64,000 bases of DNA from Daejeonella sp. GTDB lineage: Bacteria > Bacteroidota > Bacteroidia > Sphingobacteriales > Sphingobacteriaceae. The position numbers and the translations under genes are program-made. The DNA lies in the NCBI RefSeq assembly GCF_017495225.1, contig NZ_JAFEIG010000026.1, positions 1 through 64,000 of the forward strand, written 5' to 3'. Positions 27,135 through 37,761 of this stretch are shown here, piece after piece (within the stretch, counting starts at the first letter, position 1; each line of letters starts with the position of its first letter). The notes under the pieces were generated by a model, which saw only the letters and a program-made list of their open reading frames with translations, had not been told where the DNA came from and did not search any database.

Positions 27135-30100
27135 TTAATACCCCAAATTCGGACTCAACCACCTCTCCACATCCTCCAACGGCATATTTTTGCGTTTTGC
27201 ATAATCTATAACTTGGTCTTTATTGATTTTTCCTAAACCGAAATAACGGGATTGGGGATGAGCAAAATAAAAACCACTAACAGCTGCTGTTGGATACATC
27301 GCAAAACTCTCCGTCAAATGAATTCCAGTTGTATTTTCTGCATCCAAAATTTCAAATAATGTTGCTTTTTCGGTATGGTCTGGGCATGCAGGGTAGCCTG
27401 GTGCGGGACGAATACCAACATATTTTTCTTTGATTAACTCTTCATTTGAAAGCGATTCGTTATTGGCGTAGGCCCAGAATTCTTTACGGACTAATTCATG
27501 CATTCTCTCCGCAAAAGCTTCTGCTAGTCGGTCGGCTAAAGCCTTGACCATGATGCTGTTATAATCGTCAAAATTCTTTTCAAAGGCAGCAACCAATTCA
27601 TCGCAACCTATACCCGTTGTTACCGCAAATCCACCCCAATAGTCGGCAATGCCAGATTCTTTGGGTGCTACAAAATCGGATAAAGCATAATAGGCTTCAT
27701 CTTTAGGTTTTTCTGATTGCTGACGAAGGGTATGAATCGTTTTATATACCTGAGTTCTATTTTCATCAGTATAAAGTTCAATATCATCACCGACAGAATT
27801 TGCTGGCCAAAAGCCAATTACTCCCTTCGCTTGAAGCGATTTATCAGCAATAATTTTGTTCAATAAAATGCGAGCTTCATCGTATAATTTTTTGGCTTCT
27901 AATCCTACATATTCATCCTCAAAAATGCGCGGGAAGCTTCCACGGAGTTCCCAAGTATGGAAAAATGGAGTCCAGTCGATGTAAGGCACTAATTCTTCCA
28001 ATGAAAAATCGACAAAGGTTTTTGTCCCCAAGAATGCTGGTTTTTTAACTTCTGCACTGCTAAAATCAATATTGAATTTAGCGGCTCTAGCCTCTTCTAT
28101 AGTTTTAAATTGTTTATCGGATTTCTTGCTTAAATGCGATTCACGTGCTTTGTCATATTCCTCACGTATGCCAGAGATATATGCTTCACGGTTTTCATCG
28201 CTCATTAAGGTGCTGCATACGGTTACGCTGCGTGAAGCATCGAGTACGTGTACCGCAGGACCAGAATAATTAGGCGCCACTTTAACGGCAGCGTGAATTC
28301 TAGAGGTTGTTGCTCCACCCAGAATCAAGGGAATGCTAAAGCCTTCACGCTCCATTTCTTTGGCGAAATGCACCATTTCATCTAAAGAAGGGGTGATTAA
28401 TCCGCTTAGTCCGATAATATCCACCTGCTCTGCCTTAGCAACTTCAATGATTTTTTGCGCTGGCACCATCACACCCAGGTCGATTACCTCGAAATTATTA
28501 CAAGCGAGAACCACACCAACAATATTTTTACCGATATCATGCACATCACCTTTTACAGTGGCTAGCAATACTTTTCCAGCATTTTTGCGTTGATTGCTAT
28601 CGGCATTCGTTCTTTTTTCTTCTTCAATGAAGGGCAGGAGATAGGCCACTGCTTTTTTCATCACCCTAGCCGATTTTACTACCTGTGGAAGGAACATCTT
28701 GCCTTGACCGAACAGGTCACCCACAATGCCCATTCCGTCCATTAGCGGGCCTTCAATCACTTCTAGTGGCTTGGAGTATTTCTGTCTTGCTTCCTCAACA
28801 TCTTCATCCAAATAATCAATGATTCCTTTGATCAATGAATGAGAAAGCCTTGACTCAACACTTTCTTTACGCCATTCTTCATCTTTAACGATTACTTTAC
28901 CCTTCGTTTTGATGGTTTCGGCAAATTCAACTAAGCGCTCTGTTGCATCAGGTCTGCGATTTAGTAAAACATCCTCCACCAATTCAAGTAGATCTTTTGG
29001 AATTTCCTCATAGACCTCTAGCATCCCTGCATTCACAATTCCCATGTCGAGGCCAGCTTTAATAGCATGGTATAAAAATGCCGAATGCATCGCCTCACGC
29101 ACGGTATTATTGCCTCTAAATGAGAAGGAAATATTACTAACCCCTCCACTAACTTTTGCTAAAGGAAGATTTTGCTTAATCCAGCGTGTAGCTTCAATAA
29201 AATCTACCGCATAATTATTATGCTCCTCTAATCCCGTTGCAACGGTTAGAATATTCGGGTCGAAGATGATGTCTTGAGCTGGAAAATTAACCTCATTCAC
29301 CAAAATATCGTAGGATCTTTTGCAAATTTCAATACGTCTTTCGAGCGAGTCTGCTTGTCCTGATTCATCAAATGCCATAACCACTACGGCAGCACCATAC
29401 TGACGAATTTTAGAGGCATATTTTATAAAGGCCTCTTCGCCTTCTTTGAGCGAAATAGAATTGACAATACCTTTACCTTGTAGGCATTTTAAACCTGCTT
29501 CAATAACCGACCATTTGGAGGAGTCGACCATGATTGGCAACTTAGAAATATCTGGTTCTGAAGCAATTAGATTAAGGAATTTGACCATGGCTGCTTCCGA
29601 ATCAAGCATGCCTTCATCCATATTTACATCAATTATTTGTGCTCCACCCTCTACTTGCTGACGAGCTACAGATAAGGCTTCATCATAATTCCCACTTAAA
29701 ATAAGCTTTGAAAATTTTGGAGATCCCGTGATGTTTGTCCGCTCCCCAACATTCACAAAATTTGTCTCAGGAGTCAAAGTAACTGGTTCCAATCCACTCA
29801 GACGCATAAATGGCTCCGGAACGGAAGGTACACGGGGTGTAAATTTGGCGGCTTTCTCAGCAATACACTTGATATGTTCTGGGGTTGTACCACAGCATCC
29901 ACCCACAATATTCACAAATCCACTGGCCATAAAATCTTCCACAAGGTGTGCCGTTTCATGTGGAAGTTCATCGTAAGCACCAAATTCATTCGGTAAACCT
30001 GCATTTGGGTATGCGGAGATAAAACAGCCTGCTTTTTGAGAAAGTTCTTCAATGTGGGGGCGCATATCTTTTGCACCTAAAGCACAGTTCAAACCGATGC

Positions 30101-30809
30101 TCAATAGATTGGCATGGCTCAAAGAATTTAAAAAAGCTTCAACGGTTTGACCGGATAAAGTCCTGCCACTCGCATCAGTAATCGTCCCCGAAATCATGAT
30201 TTCGATCTTTCTGCCGCTTTCATTTTCGTAATTTTTTGCTGCGAAAAGGGCTGCCTTAGTAATCAATGTATCGGTGATTGTTTCAAATAGGAGCATATCT
30301 GCACCACCTTCAACCAGACCTTTTACTTGTTCGTAATAGGCTTCAACAAGCTCATCGAATGTTACGGCACGGTATCCTGGGTCGTTTACATCTGGCGACA
30401 TAGATGCCATTTTTGTAGTTGGACCTAAGGCACCGGCCACAAAACGAGGTTTATTTGGGTTTTTAAGCGTATATTCTTGTGCTATTTCTTTGGCAATACG
30501 AGCACCTTCAAAGCTCATCTCATAAGAGAGATCTTCCATTTGATAATCAGCCATAGAAATACGCTGGGTACTGAAAGTATTGGTCTCGATAATGTCGGCA
30601 CCAGCCTCCAAATATTCGGCATGTATTGCTTTGATAATATCTGGACGGGTAATATTTAAAAGGTCATTATTGCCTCTTACATCACATGGATGATCTTTAA
30701 AGCGTTCGCCTCTAAAATCCTCTTCCGTTAATTGGTAGCGCTGAATCATGGTGCCCATCGCGCCATCAATCACTAATATTCTCTTCTTTAATTCTTCTCT
30801 AATACTCAT
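27135..30809 (-). CDS. metH: Cobalamin-dependent methionine synthase
   Basis: The 1224-aa modular enzyme moves a methyl group from 5-methyl-THF through cobalamin to homocysteine; E. coli MetH has 1227 aa. Modules in order are the homocysteine domain ([13 protein letters not shown]; zinc Cys in NCALGA and [11 protein letters not shown]), the pterin domain ([14 protein letters not shown]) and the cap and B12 domain ([13 protein letters not shown], with the DxHxxG cobalt-ligand His). The C-terminal SAM reactivation domain ([15 protein letters not shown]) is last. The ATG at 30809 ([12 protein letters not shown]) was chosen over an upstream ATG at 30899 because only it fits the family N-terminus. 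A SAM-I riboswitch lies upstream. Confidence 0.96.
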   Translation of the reverse strand: MSIREELKKRILVIDGAMGTMIQRYQLTEEDFRGERFKDHPCDVRGNNDLLNITRPDIIKAIHAEYLEAGADIIETNTFSTQRISMADYQMEDLSYEMSFEGARIAKEIAQEYTLKNPNKPRFVAGALGPTTKMASMSPDVNDPGYRAVTFDELVEAYYEQVKGLVEGGADMLLFETITDTLITKAALFAAKNYENESGRKIEIMISGTITDASGRTLSGQTVEAFLNSLSHANLLSIGLNCALGAKDMRPHIEELSQKAGCFISAYPNAGLPNEFGAYDELPHETAHLVEDFMASGFVNIVGGCCGTTPEHIKCIAEKAAKFTPRVPSVPEPFMRLSGLEPVTLTPETNFVNVGERTNITGSPKFSKLILSGNYDEALSVARQQVEGGAQIIDVNMDEGMLDSEAAMVKFLNLIASEPDISKLPIMVDSSKWSVIEAGLKCLQGKGIVNSISLKEGEEAFIKYASKIRQYGAAVVVMAFDESGQADSLERRIEICKRSYDILVNEVNFPAQDIIFDPNILTVATGLEEHNNYAVDFIEATRWIKQNLPLAKVSGGVSNISFSFRGNNTVREAMHSAFLYHAIKAGLDMGIVNAGMLEVYEEIPKDLLELVEDVLLNRRPDATERLVEFAETIKTKGKVIVKDEEWRKESVESRLSHSLIKGIIDYLDEDVEEARQKYSKPLEVIEGPLMDGMGIVGDLFGQGKMFLPQVVKSARVMKKAVAYLLPFIEEEKRTNADSNQRKNAGKVLLATVKGDVHDIGKNIVGVVLACNNFEVIDLGVMVPAQKIIEVAKAEQVDIIGLSGLITPSLDEMVHFAKEMEREGFSIPLILGGATTSRIHAAVKVAPNYSGPAVHVLDASRSVTVCSTLMSDENREAYISGIREEYDKARESHLSKKSDKQFKTIEEARAAKFNIDFSSAEVKKPAFLGTKTFVDFSLEELVPYIDWTPFFHTWELRGSFPRIFEDEYVGLEAKKLYDEARILLNKIIADKSLQAKGVIGFWPANSVGDDIELYTDENRTQVYKTIHTLRQQSEKPKDEAYYALSDFVAPKESGIADYWGGFAVTTGIGCDELVAAFEKNFDDYNSIMVKALADRLAEAFAERMHELVRKEFWAYANNESLSNEELIKEKYVGIRPAPGYPACPDHTEKATLFEILDAENTTGIHLTESFAMYPTAAVSGFYFAHPQSRYFGLGKINKDQVIDYAKRKNMPLEDVERWLSPNLGY

Positions 30810-30970
30810 TATTCTATTTAAGATATAAGCATTTAGATGTGAGAGATGAGATTTGAGATATGAGAATAGTGATATAGGCATATAGATATGCATAATCACC
30901 TTTCTTTATTCAAATCAAATTTTCAAATCTAAAGGGCTTTAATCAAAAAGTCGGTAATCAATGACTTTAA

Positions 30971-31068
30971 CTTATCTTTTCCCGAACATGCGAGATAGAA
31001 TGTAGCACCTTGTAAGCACAGGTTGCTAAGACTTCGTAGGGTCTAATCCCTCCGTCTTTCTGAATAAG
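30971..31068 (-). promoter_or_regulatory. SAM-I (S-box) riboswitch aptamer controlling metH
   Basis: The minus strand reads CTTATTCAGAAAGACGGAGG, then GGATTAGACCC, GAAGTCTTAGCAACC and AAGGTGCTACATTC, matching the conserved S-box core. The flanks CTTAT (5') and ATAAG (3') pair as P1. AAAGTC at about 30965 and GACTTTTT at about 30945 downstream could form a weak terminator-like stem. The aptamer begins about 6 nt after a promoter -7 element and lies 160 bp upstream of the metH start, so SAM abundance should repress metH. Confidence 0.9.
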
Positions 31069-31073
31069 CAGTG

Positions 31074-31105
31074 CAAAAGTGCAAGATAATTCGCTGAAAA
31101 GCAAA
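31074..31105 (-). promoter_or_regulatory. Promoter of the metH riboswitch transcript
   Basis: On the minus strand TTTG (31105-31102) is followed after 20 nt by CACTTTTG (31081-31074), which has seven of eight positions of TAnnTTTG. The predicted start site falls at the 5' edge of the SAM-I aptamer, supporting both calls. Confidence 0.65.
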
Positions 31106-31154
31106 TTTGTAAGGAGAAATGCCATTTATGACATTTAGATTAATTTGGGGCAAA

Positions 31155-31214
31155 TAAAAAAGGGCTATATTTTGGAATGTGATTACCTATCCTATCACAA
31201 CAAAATATAGCCCT
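31155..31214 (-). terminator. Terminator after the BI-1 gene
   Basis: A 14-bp perfect stem AGGGCTATATTTTG/CAAAATATAGCCCT encloses a second hairpin GTGAT/ATCAC. On the minus strand it is followed by TTTTTTATTTG. It lies 9 bp beyond the BI-1 family stop. Confidence 0.9.
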
Positions 31215-31222
31215 GAATAATG

Positions 31223-31960
31223 TTATTTTCTTCCGCCAAATAGACGAAGAAGCATTAAAAATAGGTTGATAAAATCTAGGTAGAGGGTCAATGCACCCAT
31301 AATTACCATTTTATTTGCGGATGCATCGCCATACTCAATTCCGGCAGCGATACGCTTTAATCTTTGCATATCATAGGCAGTTAATCCCACGAAGAGGGCT
31401 ACACCAATGAAGCTGATGATATAATCTAGTTGACTGCTTCCTAAGAAGAAATTAACGATGCTTGCAATCACAATTCCTACAAGAGCCATCATTAAAATTG
31501 AACCAAATTTGGTTAAATCTGTTTGTGTTCTGTATCCGGCAATGGCCATTACTGCGAATAATAAGGATGCTGAAATAAAACATCCTAAAACAGAAGATGA
31601 GGTATAAACTAATAAAATATAGCTCAAACTAATTCCTGTTGCGGCAGAGTATAAAACAAAAATGAGGGCTAGAACAGGGAAGGATAATCTGTTCATACCG
31701 AATGACATCACCATAACAAATGCTAATGGAGCAAACATGGCGATAGTTCCTAAAGTTGTTCTTCCTCCAGTTTGTAAATCAATGAGCATACTTAAAAGCC
31801 CCTGATCGCTAGAGAATTGCCATGCAAAGCCTGCAGAGAGTGCAAGTGCAATAAACATCCATAAAAATACATTGGGAAGGAAATTTCTTGAAGTAATTCC
31901 ACCTTCACGCTGAACAATTGGTTCTTGATTGTATTGATAAACGGTTTCTTTCTGTGACAT
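31223..31960 (-). CDS. Bax inhibitor-1/YccA family membrane protein
   Basis: The 245-aa protein has seven hydrophobic segments and a short N-terminal cytoplasmic region. LTAYDMQRLKRIA and GALTLYLDFINLFLMLLRLFGGRK at the C-terminus are the BI-1/YccA signature, including the acidic pH-sensing residues near the last helix. Bacterial relatives behave as pH-dependent calcium leak channels or FtsH-associated proteins. The gene is monocistronic with its own terminator. Confidence 0.9.
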   Translation of the reverse strand: MSQKETVYQYNQEPIVQREGGITSRNFLPNVFLWMFIALALSAGFAWQFSSDQGLLSMLIDLQTGGRTTLGTIAMFAPLAFVMVMSFGMNRLSFPVLALIFVLYSAATGISLSYILLVYTSSSVLGCFISASLLFAVMAIAGYRTQTDLTKFGSILMMALVGIVIASIVNFFLGSSQLDYIISFIGVALFVGLTAYDMQRLKRIAAGIEYGDASANKMVIMGALTLYLDFINLFLMLLRLFGGRK

Positions 31961-32068
31961 CTTTTTAATTTTTATCGAATTTACTAAAAATGAATAATAT
32001 TTTATGTGGGAGATAATTATTTAATGTTTTGGGATTAATTAAAAACATTCTGCAATTGCTGAAAATCA

Positions 32069-32635
32069 CTAATTCAGTCTTTTGGTTAATTCCATCTCAA
32101 CATTTTTATACAACTGGCTAGGCTTAAGATTTCGCCAGGCCATATCATCTAAATTGCCGCCAAAGTTGAGGTAATAATCGATATTATTCCGTTTAAACTC
32201 ACTAATTACATGTTCCCTAAAGTTTATTCCGGCAATCCAGCCATCTTCCACATCTTGAAACCACTCTTCATAGTAACAATCGTCTGATGAGTGATAGTTG
32301 AGTACATTTTCTCCGATGAGGATGAATTTATTGATGCCCTCATCAACCATTAGCTCGATTATTTCACGTTTGAGGGTCATTATATCATTGTGTAGGGCAT
32401 CATTCCACTCGCCTATAAATTCAATAATGGCAAAACCAGTTTCATAATCGGCAAACAATACTTTTAAATATAATGTTTGAGAGCCGAAGAAATCCCATTG
32501 GGGATGTATCAGGTAGTTATAGATTTGCTTATCAAATTCAAATTCGCTATATTTTGTATCATAAAATGGCGAAAGTGGATCTTCAGAAGCGATGTAATCG
32601 TCTCTCCAGCGGTAATATGGTTCTATTTCGTGCAT
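32069..32635 (-). CDS. Conserved hypothetical protein
   Basis: The 188-aa soluble acidic protein is rich in Tyr, Trp and Asp (EPYYRWRDDYIASEDP, SSDDCYYEEWFQDVEDGW). No signal peptide, membrane segment or known catalytic motif is visible. It begins 15 bp after the murQ stop on the same strand, so the two are probably co-transcribed. A link to cell-wall recycling is only suggested by position. Confidence 0.7.
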   Translation of the reverse strand: MHEIEPYYRWRDDYIASEDPLSPFYDTKYSEFEFDKQIYNYLIHPQWDFFGSQTLYLKVLFADYETGFAIIEFIGEWNDALHNDIMTLKREIIELMVDEGINKFILIGENVLNYHSSDDCYYEEWFQDVEDGWIAGINFREHVISEFKRNNIDYYLNFGGNLDDMAWRNLKPSQLYKNVEMELTKRLN

Positions 32636-32650
32636 TTAAACCTTATCAGA

Positions 32651-33460
32651 TTATTTTGTTGGCGCATTTTCTACCGCCTTACGCACGCTACCATATTGAT
32701 CTAGAAGCGATTGTGCGGTTTTTTCATCCAGATTAGTAGCCTGCATGATCATGTTAACTGCGCGGCCAACTAATTTTATATTGCTTAACTGCATATCAAC
32801 CATTTTATTGCCTTTTACCTTGCCTAAACGGATCATAGTTGTTGTACTAATCATATTTAGGACTAACTTTTGGGCAGTTCCTGATTTCATGCGTGTTGAT
32901 CCTGTTACAAATTCGGGGCCTACAACCACTTCAATAGGGTGTTTTGAGGCTTCAGCTACGGGACTACCAGCATTACAAACAATACAACCCGTTTCTAATC
33001 CATTTTCATTCGCCTTTTTTAATCCGCCAATTACGTAGGGCGTAGTTCCTGAAGCCGCAATTCCAACGAGCACATCTTTATCAGAAATATTAAATTCTTG
33101 AAGGTCTTTCCATGCTTGTTCTGCATTGTCTTCTGCATTCTCCACTGCTTTACGGATGGCCTTATCGCCACCAGCGATGATACCTACCACCATATCAAAT
33201 GGAACACCATAGGTTGGAGGGCATTCAGAAGCATCCAAAATTCCAAGACGGCCGCTAGTGCCTGCACCAATATAAAATAGGCGACCCCCATTACTAATCT
33301 TTTCTACAATTACATTTACTAAGCTCTCAATGGCTGGAATAACCTTTTCAACAGCTAATGGAACCGATTTATCTTCATTGTTTATGCCTGCTAGAAGCTC
33401 GGCTACCGACATTTTATCTAAGTCTGTGTAATTTGAATCTTGTTCTGTAGTTCTTTTCAT
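32651..33460 (-). CDS. murQ: N-acetylmuramic acid 6-phosphate etherase
   Basis: The 269-aa SIS-domain lyase cleaves the lactyl ether of MurNAc-6-phosphate to give GlcNAc-6-phosphate and D-lactate in peptidoglycan recycling. Signatures are YIGAGTSGRLGILDASECPPTYG, GIAASGTTPYVIGGL and PEFVTGSTRMKSGTAQKLVLNMIST. It is somewhat shorter than E. coli MurQ (298 aa), and the shortening is at the two ends. A hypothetical gene follows after 15 bp. Confidence 0.94.
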   Translation of the reverse strand: MKRTTEQDSNYTDLDKMSVAELLAGINNEDKSVPLAVEKVIPAIESLVNVIVEKISNGGRLFYIGAGTSGRLGILDASECPPTYGVPFDMVVGIIAGGDKAIRKAVENAEDNAEQAWKDLQEFNISDKDVLVGIAASGTTPYVIGGLKKANENGLETGCIVCNAGSPVAEASKHPIEVVVGPEFVTGSTRMKSGTAQKLVLNMISTTTMIRLGKVKGNKMVDMQLSNIKLVGRAVNMIMQATNLDEKTAQSLLDQYGSVRKAVENAPTK

Positions 33461-33524
33461 TGTTAATATTTTCTGGGACTAAAATCGGAATATTATCTTG
33501 TAGCTGATAATTATTTGAAAATAA

Positions 33525-33555
33525 AAAACCCGTTCCGAAATTTCGAAACGGGTTT
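33525..33555 (-). terminator. Terminator after the FecA-like receptor
   Basis: AAACCCGTTCCG pairs with CGAAACGGGTTT around a short AAATTT loop (one mismatch). The minus strand then runs into TTTTTTATTTT. It lies 20 bp beyond the receptor stop codon. Confidence 0.88.
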
Positions 33556-33574
33556 ATAGTCGATTTTGATCGGA

Positions 33575-35788
33575 TTAAAAACTAATTTCAAATCCCGCAG
33601 TCACTAATCTAGGTAAGCCCACTCGAATTCCCTCAGGTCTTCTTGTGCTTATGTATCGTTCATTGCTCAGGTTTTTTACAGCAAGGTTTAAGCTCGCATT
33701 GGTCTTTGGGATGCGATAAAAAGCATTTGCATCAATAATATATCTGCTTTTTAATTGCCCTGTTCTACCATTTGCAGAAGCTCCAACAGTGTTTAATTCG
33801 TCTGTGAACTGCTCGCCGATATAATTTCCAGAGAGCCTGAAGCCAAAGCCATTCAAAAGGTTCATTCCCACAGCATTCCATATCATCACATTGGCTGAGT
33901 AGGGTAGGGTATTGTTTTTAACATTCACGGCCTTCCCACCTGTCGCAATAAATCGATCACTGCTGTAAATTGAGTTTTGGAGAGTGAAGCTTGATTCTAA
34001 AGTGTAAGAACTTCTAGAGCCAATAATTTTGCCAAAATCAAACTTAAATCCTGCTTCTATACCCTTATGCATGGTTTGTCCGCCATTGATAACTCCAGTT
34101 GCATTTAAATTTCCGGAGGAGTTAGACACGGGAATGATTTGATTTTGAAAATCAAGAATGAAGGCCGTAAACTCGGCACTAAGCACATTGCCGATAGCTA
34201 TACGTGTACCAAGCTCATAATTGGTGCTTAGTTCAGCATCTAAATTGTATGGCACACCTTCGGCAGTAATGGCGTCTTTGATGCGTGGAGGGGCAAAACC
34301 TTTATGCACGCCCGCAAATAAATTTATTTCATCGTTTATTGCATAGTTAAATCCAGCACCCGGAATAAGCGCAAAAGTATTGTCGCTCGAAACAATATTC
34401 GTATCTCTAATCACATTATTTACATTATTGATGCGATATCTTCCACGTAAAATTTGACGCTCATAATCAAAGTTTTCTAAGCGTAAACCTGCATTTAGGG
34501 ATAGTTTTTTTGTGATATTGAAGGTGTTTTGTGCATAAGCACTGAATGAGTTTCCTGTTCTAACTTCTTTATCTCGTAAAAGTCCATCGGAAGTATTAGC
34601 ATTTGAGCCCACTACAAATTGTTCATCTGCTTTTTCGTAGAGATAGCGAATCCCTGTTTCCAGCTCATTTTTAATATTGAGGAAATTATGATTGATGCTT
34701 AGGCGGGGTTCAATACCCGCGACTTCAAATTGGCGGTTACGGTTTCCCGTAGAGTTGAGCATGTAAACAGCGCCATTTGCTATGCTAGAATTTCCCCAAA
34801 TAACACCTGTTTTATTGGAAGCGGATGAATTGAATGAAAAATCCTGTCTTTGCCAGTTGCGGCTTGTTGTATAGGCGTATGCAGTAGTTTTGAGACTTAT
34901 ATTTTCATTGAATTGGAATTGGTGGGTAGTGCTTGCAGAAAGTCGCTTGATGGGTAAATTATCAAAGCCCGCCATTCTCACAAAGTCTTGCTCACCTTGA
35001 TCGAACATGGTTTGGGTTAAACCGATGTATGTTGAATTTGATTGCTCATCATAAAATCCTAATTTGATTCCAAGATTTGATTTTTCATTGAGTTCGATTT
35101 TTATTTTCGCTGATAGGTCGTTAAGTCTGAAATTCGTCATTCCAAGTTCATCGGCTCTCTTATGAAGGTAAGAAACTAAAAATCCGGTTTTTCCAATGGT
35201 ATTTCCATAAGATGCAAAGCCTGAAAAATAACCGTCTTTTGCGCCTGATAATTTAATTCTAGTTGCTTCGGATGATGGAGGGTCTGCTGTGAAAAAGTTT
35301 ACTACACCGCCTATGGTTTGCGGACCGAACAGAATTTGTCCGCTGCCTTTTAATATTTCTATTCCCGACATTTTATCGATCGAGGGAGTAAAATACATCT
35401 CAGGTTCGCCATATGGGCCTAATGCAATGGGAACACCATCTTCAAGCATAAGTATATTGCGACTTCTGTCAGGGTCTAATCCGCGAATACTAATATTTAA
35501 TCTAAGTCCCGCACCTTCTTCATCCACCACATTAATTCCTGTCACTTTACGAAGTAGCTCATTGGATGTAAGTGGAGCAAATTGCTTGATGTCTCGTGAA
35601 CCTAAAATGATTGCTGAACCTGGAGTTTTACTGATTAAACCATCGCGTTTACCAATTATCATGATCTGTGGCATCTCAATGATGGTGCTGTCTGAAAGTT
35701 TAGGGGCTTCAGTAGATTTTTTGTCTTGACCAAAAAGACTAACGCTTATAAGTAAACTGGTTAAAAGTACCGTAGATATTCGTATCAT
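33575..35788 (-). CDS. TonB-dependent outer-membrane receptor, FecA-like
   Basis: The 737-aa protein has a signal peptide (residues 1-20), a plug domain (about 40-165) with ITSNELLRKVTGINV-like and IRGLDPDRSRNILMLEDGVPI motifs, and GIEILKGSGQILFGPQTIGGVVNF. A 22-strand-type barrel follows, ending in aromatic F (VTAGFEISF). It resembles ferric-citrate/siderophore receptors of the FecA group. There is no N-terminal signalling domain or nearby sigma/anti-sigma pair. A TonB box cannot be assigned with confidence. The gene is single with its own terminator. Confidence 0.88.
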   Translation of the reverse strand: MIRISTVLLTSLLISVSLFGQDKKSTEAPKLSDSTIIEMPQIMIIGKRDGLISKTPGSAIILGSRDIKQFAPLTSNELLRKVTGINVVDEEGAGLRLNISIRGLDPDRSRNILMLEDGVPIALGPYGEPEMYFTPSIDKMSGIEILKGSGQILFGPQTIGGVVNFFTADPPSSEATRIKLSGAKDGYFSGFASYGNTIGKTGFLVSYLHKRADELGMTNFRLNDLSAKIKIELNEKSNLGIKLGFYDEQSNSTYIGLTQTMFDQGEQDFVRMAGFDNLPIKRLSASTTHQFQFNENISLKTTAYAYTTSRNWQRQDFSFNSSASNKTGVIWGNSSIANGAVYMLNSTGNRNRQFEVAGIEPRLSINHNFLNIKNELETGIRYLYEKADEQFVVGSNANTSDGLLRDKEVRTGNSFSAYAQNTFNITKKLSLNAGLRLENFDYERQILRGRYRINNVNNVIRDTNIVSSDNTFALIPGAGFNYAINDEINLFAGVHKGFAPPRIKDAITAEGVPYNLDAELSTNYELGTRIAIGNVLSAEFTAFILDFQNQIIPVSNSSGNLNATGVINGGQTMHKGIEAGFKFDFGKIIGSRSSYTLESSFTLQNSIYSSDRFIATGGKAVNVKNNTLPYSANVMIWNAVGMNLLNGFGFRLSGNYIGEQFTDELNTVGASANGRTGQLKSRYIIDANAFYRIPKTNASLNLAVKNLSNERYISTRRPEGIRVGLPRLVTAGFEISF

Positions 35789-35995
35789 TTTATTTAGACT
35801 AATTTTAAATAGTCCGCAATGATACGACGAGAATTTGAAAAAATCAAATTATTTAGAATGATTATTAATAATAATTTCTAAATCTTGTTTTTAGGTTCAA
35901 ATATTGCTTTTGGATGATAATTTCAAGCAATTTGTAGATAGGCGATAGACCTTAAGTTAGATTTATCGCCTAAAAATGAATGGTTTAGGATTGTA

Positions 35996-36184
35996 TTATT
36001 TGATAGAGTCTTTTTTAAGACTGTCTTGCATCAAAGAATCAGCCATTATTGCTGAATTAAGCATTGAATCGGCGGCAGCAGCCTCCTGAAGTGAATCTTG
36101 CTTGTCAATTGTTTGTTGATCTGTATTATTACAAGCGTAAGAAAACAAGGCTATTGCAGTAATTAGAAATAAGATTTTTTTCAT
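35996..36184 (-). CDS. Small lipoprotein
   Basis: The 62-aa protein has a lipoprotein signal (residues 1-18; lipobox LFSYAC) followed by a short, highly charged tail. DSLQEAAAADSM, MADSLMQDSLKKDS shows a repeating D-S-x-x pattern that would form a helix or an extended linker. This matches small Bacteroidota lipoproteins of unknown role. It starts 15 bp beyond der on the same strand. Confidence 0.7.
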   Translation of the reverse strand: MKKILFLITAIALFSYACNNTDQQTIDKQDSLQEAAAADSMLNSAIMADSLMQDSLKKDSIK

Positions 36185-36198
36185 GTTTTAATTTGCTT

Positions 36199-37500
36199 TT
36201 ATTTCTGTCTAAAGAATATTTGAATTGGCACTCCACTGAAGTCGAAATGTTCACGTAATTTATTCTCCACAAAGCGCTTATAAGGTTCTTTAATGTATTG
36301 TGGGAGATTACAGAAAAAGGCAAACATAGGTGATGAGCCATTAATTTGAGTCACATATTTGATTTTCACGTATTTTCCTTTCACTGCCGGTGGAGGGTAA
36401 TTTTCGATGATTGGAAGCATCACATCGTTCAATTTGGAGGTTGGGATCTTTTTAAGTTTATTTTCATAGACTTTTGATGCGGCCTCTAATGATTTGTAGA
36501 TTCTTTGCTTCTCAACAACGGACGTAAATACGATGGGCACATCAGTAAATGGAGCGATTTTTTGATAGATCTGTTCTTCAAAAACACCAGTTGTTTTAGT
36601 GTTTTTTTCGATAAGGTCCCATTTATTTACGAGGATAACAATTCCTTTTTTGTTTTTCTCAGCTAAGTGAAAGATGTTAATATCCTGTGATTCAATGCCT
36701 TCTACAGCATCAATCATTAAAATCACAACATCTGCTTCTTCCAATGCTTTGATGGTACGCATCACCGAATAAAACTCAATATTTTCTTTGACTTTAGTTT
36801 TTTTACGGAGACCAGCGGTATCAATAAGCATAAATTCATGCCCAAATTGATTGTAATGAATGTGTATTGAGTCGCGGGTAGTCCCAGCAATCGGAGTTAC
36901 AATATTTCTATCGCGGCCGATTAAAGCATTTATTAGGGATGATTTACCCACATTTGGGCGACCAACAATTGCATATTTAGGCAATTGATTTTCATTTTCA
37001 TCTTCTGGTTCGAAGTGTTTAATAACTTCATCTAGCAGTTCGCCTGTGCCTGAACCCGACATGGATGAAAGGGGATAAATTTCGCCTAGTCCAAGACCGT
37101 AAAATACACTTGCATCCGTAATTCTTTGGTTATTATCCACTTTATTGACCACTACAAAAACAGGCTTCTTGCTGCGGCGTAATAATTTAGCGATATCATC
37201 ATCTAGGTCGGTGATACCTGTTACCACATCCACCATAAAAAGAATTACGGTAGCTTCCTCAATGGCTATCACTACTTGCTCACGTATAGCGGCCTCAAAT
37301 ACATCGTCTGAGTTAGCAACATAGCCACCAGTGTCAATTACTGTAAAATGCTTGTCGGTCCACTCAGCAACCCCATAATGCCTATCACGGGTCACACCAC
37401 TGAAGTCGTCAACTATCGCTTTGCGGGTTTCGGTTAATCTGTTGTATAAAGTCGATTTTCCCACATTCGGGCGACCTACTATTGCTACGATATTGCTCAT
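36199..37500 (-). CDS. der: Ribosome biogenesis GTPase Der (EngA)
   Basis: The 433-aa protein has two tandem G domains and a C-terminal KH-like domain, acting in 50S assembly. G1 motifs are [12 protein letters not shown] and [13 protein letters not shown]3 motifs are DTGG and DTAGLRKK; G4 motifs are NKVD and NKWD. The KH-like domain spans about residues 350-430. The repeat-rich 260 bp upstream separates it from era. Confidence 0.96.
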   Translation of the reverse strand: MSNIVAIVGRPNVGKSTLYNRLTETRKAIVDDFSGVTRDRHYGVAEWTDKHFTVIDTGGYVANSDDVFEAAIREQVVIAIEEATVILFMVDVVTGITDLDDDIAKLLRRSKKPVFVVVNKVDNNQRITDASVFYGLGLGEIYPLSSMSGSGTGELLDEVIKHFEPEDENENQLPKYAIVGRPNVGKSSLINALIGRDRNIVTPIAGTTRDSIHIHYNQFGHEFMLIDTAGLRKKTKVKENIEFYSVMRTIKALEEADVVILMIDAVEGIESQDINIFHLAEKNKKGIVILVNKWDLIEKNTKTTGVFEEQIYQKIAPFTDVPIVFTSVVEKQRIYKSLEAASKVYENKLKKIPTSKLNDVMLPIIENYPPPAVKGKYVKIKYVTQINGSSPMFAFFCNLPQYIKEPYKRFVENKLREHFDFSGVPIQIFFRQK

Positions 37501-37508
37501 TTTTTTTA

Positions 37509-37760
37509 TTTAGTACAAAGTAATTAGTACAAAGTATTTAGTACTCAGTACTGGTTACTCTAATTTTTAAATTATTTCTTATTTTTTTAAAAGATTTTTT
37601 TGATGGTTTAATCTCCATTAACTTCACTCTCACATCTCCCATCTCATATTTCACATCTCACATCTCACATCTCATATCTCATATCTCATATCTCACATCT
37701 CATATCTCACATCTCACATCTCACATCTCATATCTCACATCTCACATCTCCCATCTCCCC
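37509..37760. repeat. AGTATTTAGTA segment and CATCTCACATCT minisatellite
   Basis: Positions 37509-37550 contain TTAGTACAAAGTATTTAGTA-type sequence related to 1-200 and 23460. Positions about 37626-37760 hold about thirteen 10-bp CATCTCACAT/CATCTCATAT units, directly beyond the era stop codon. A diverged copy in the opposite sense lies at about 30837-30880, upstream of metH. Confidence 0.85.
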
Positions 37761-37761
37761 T

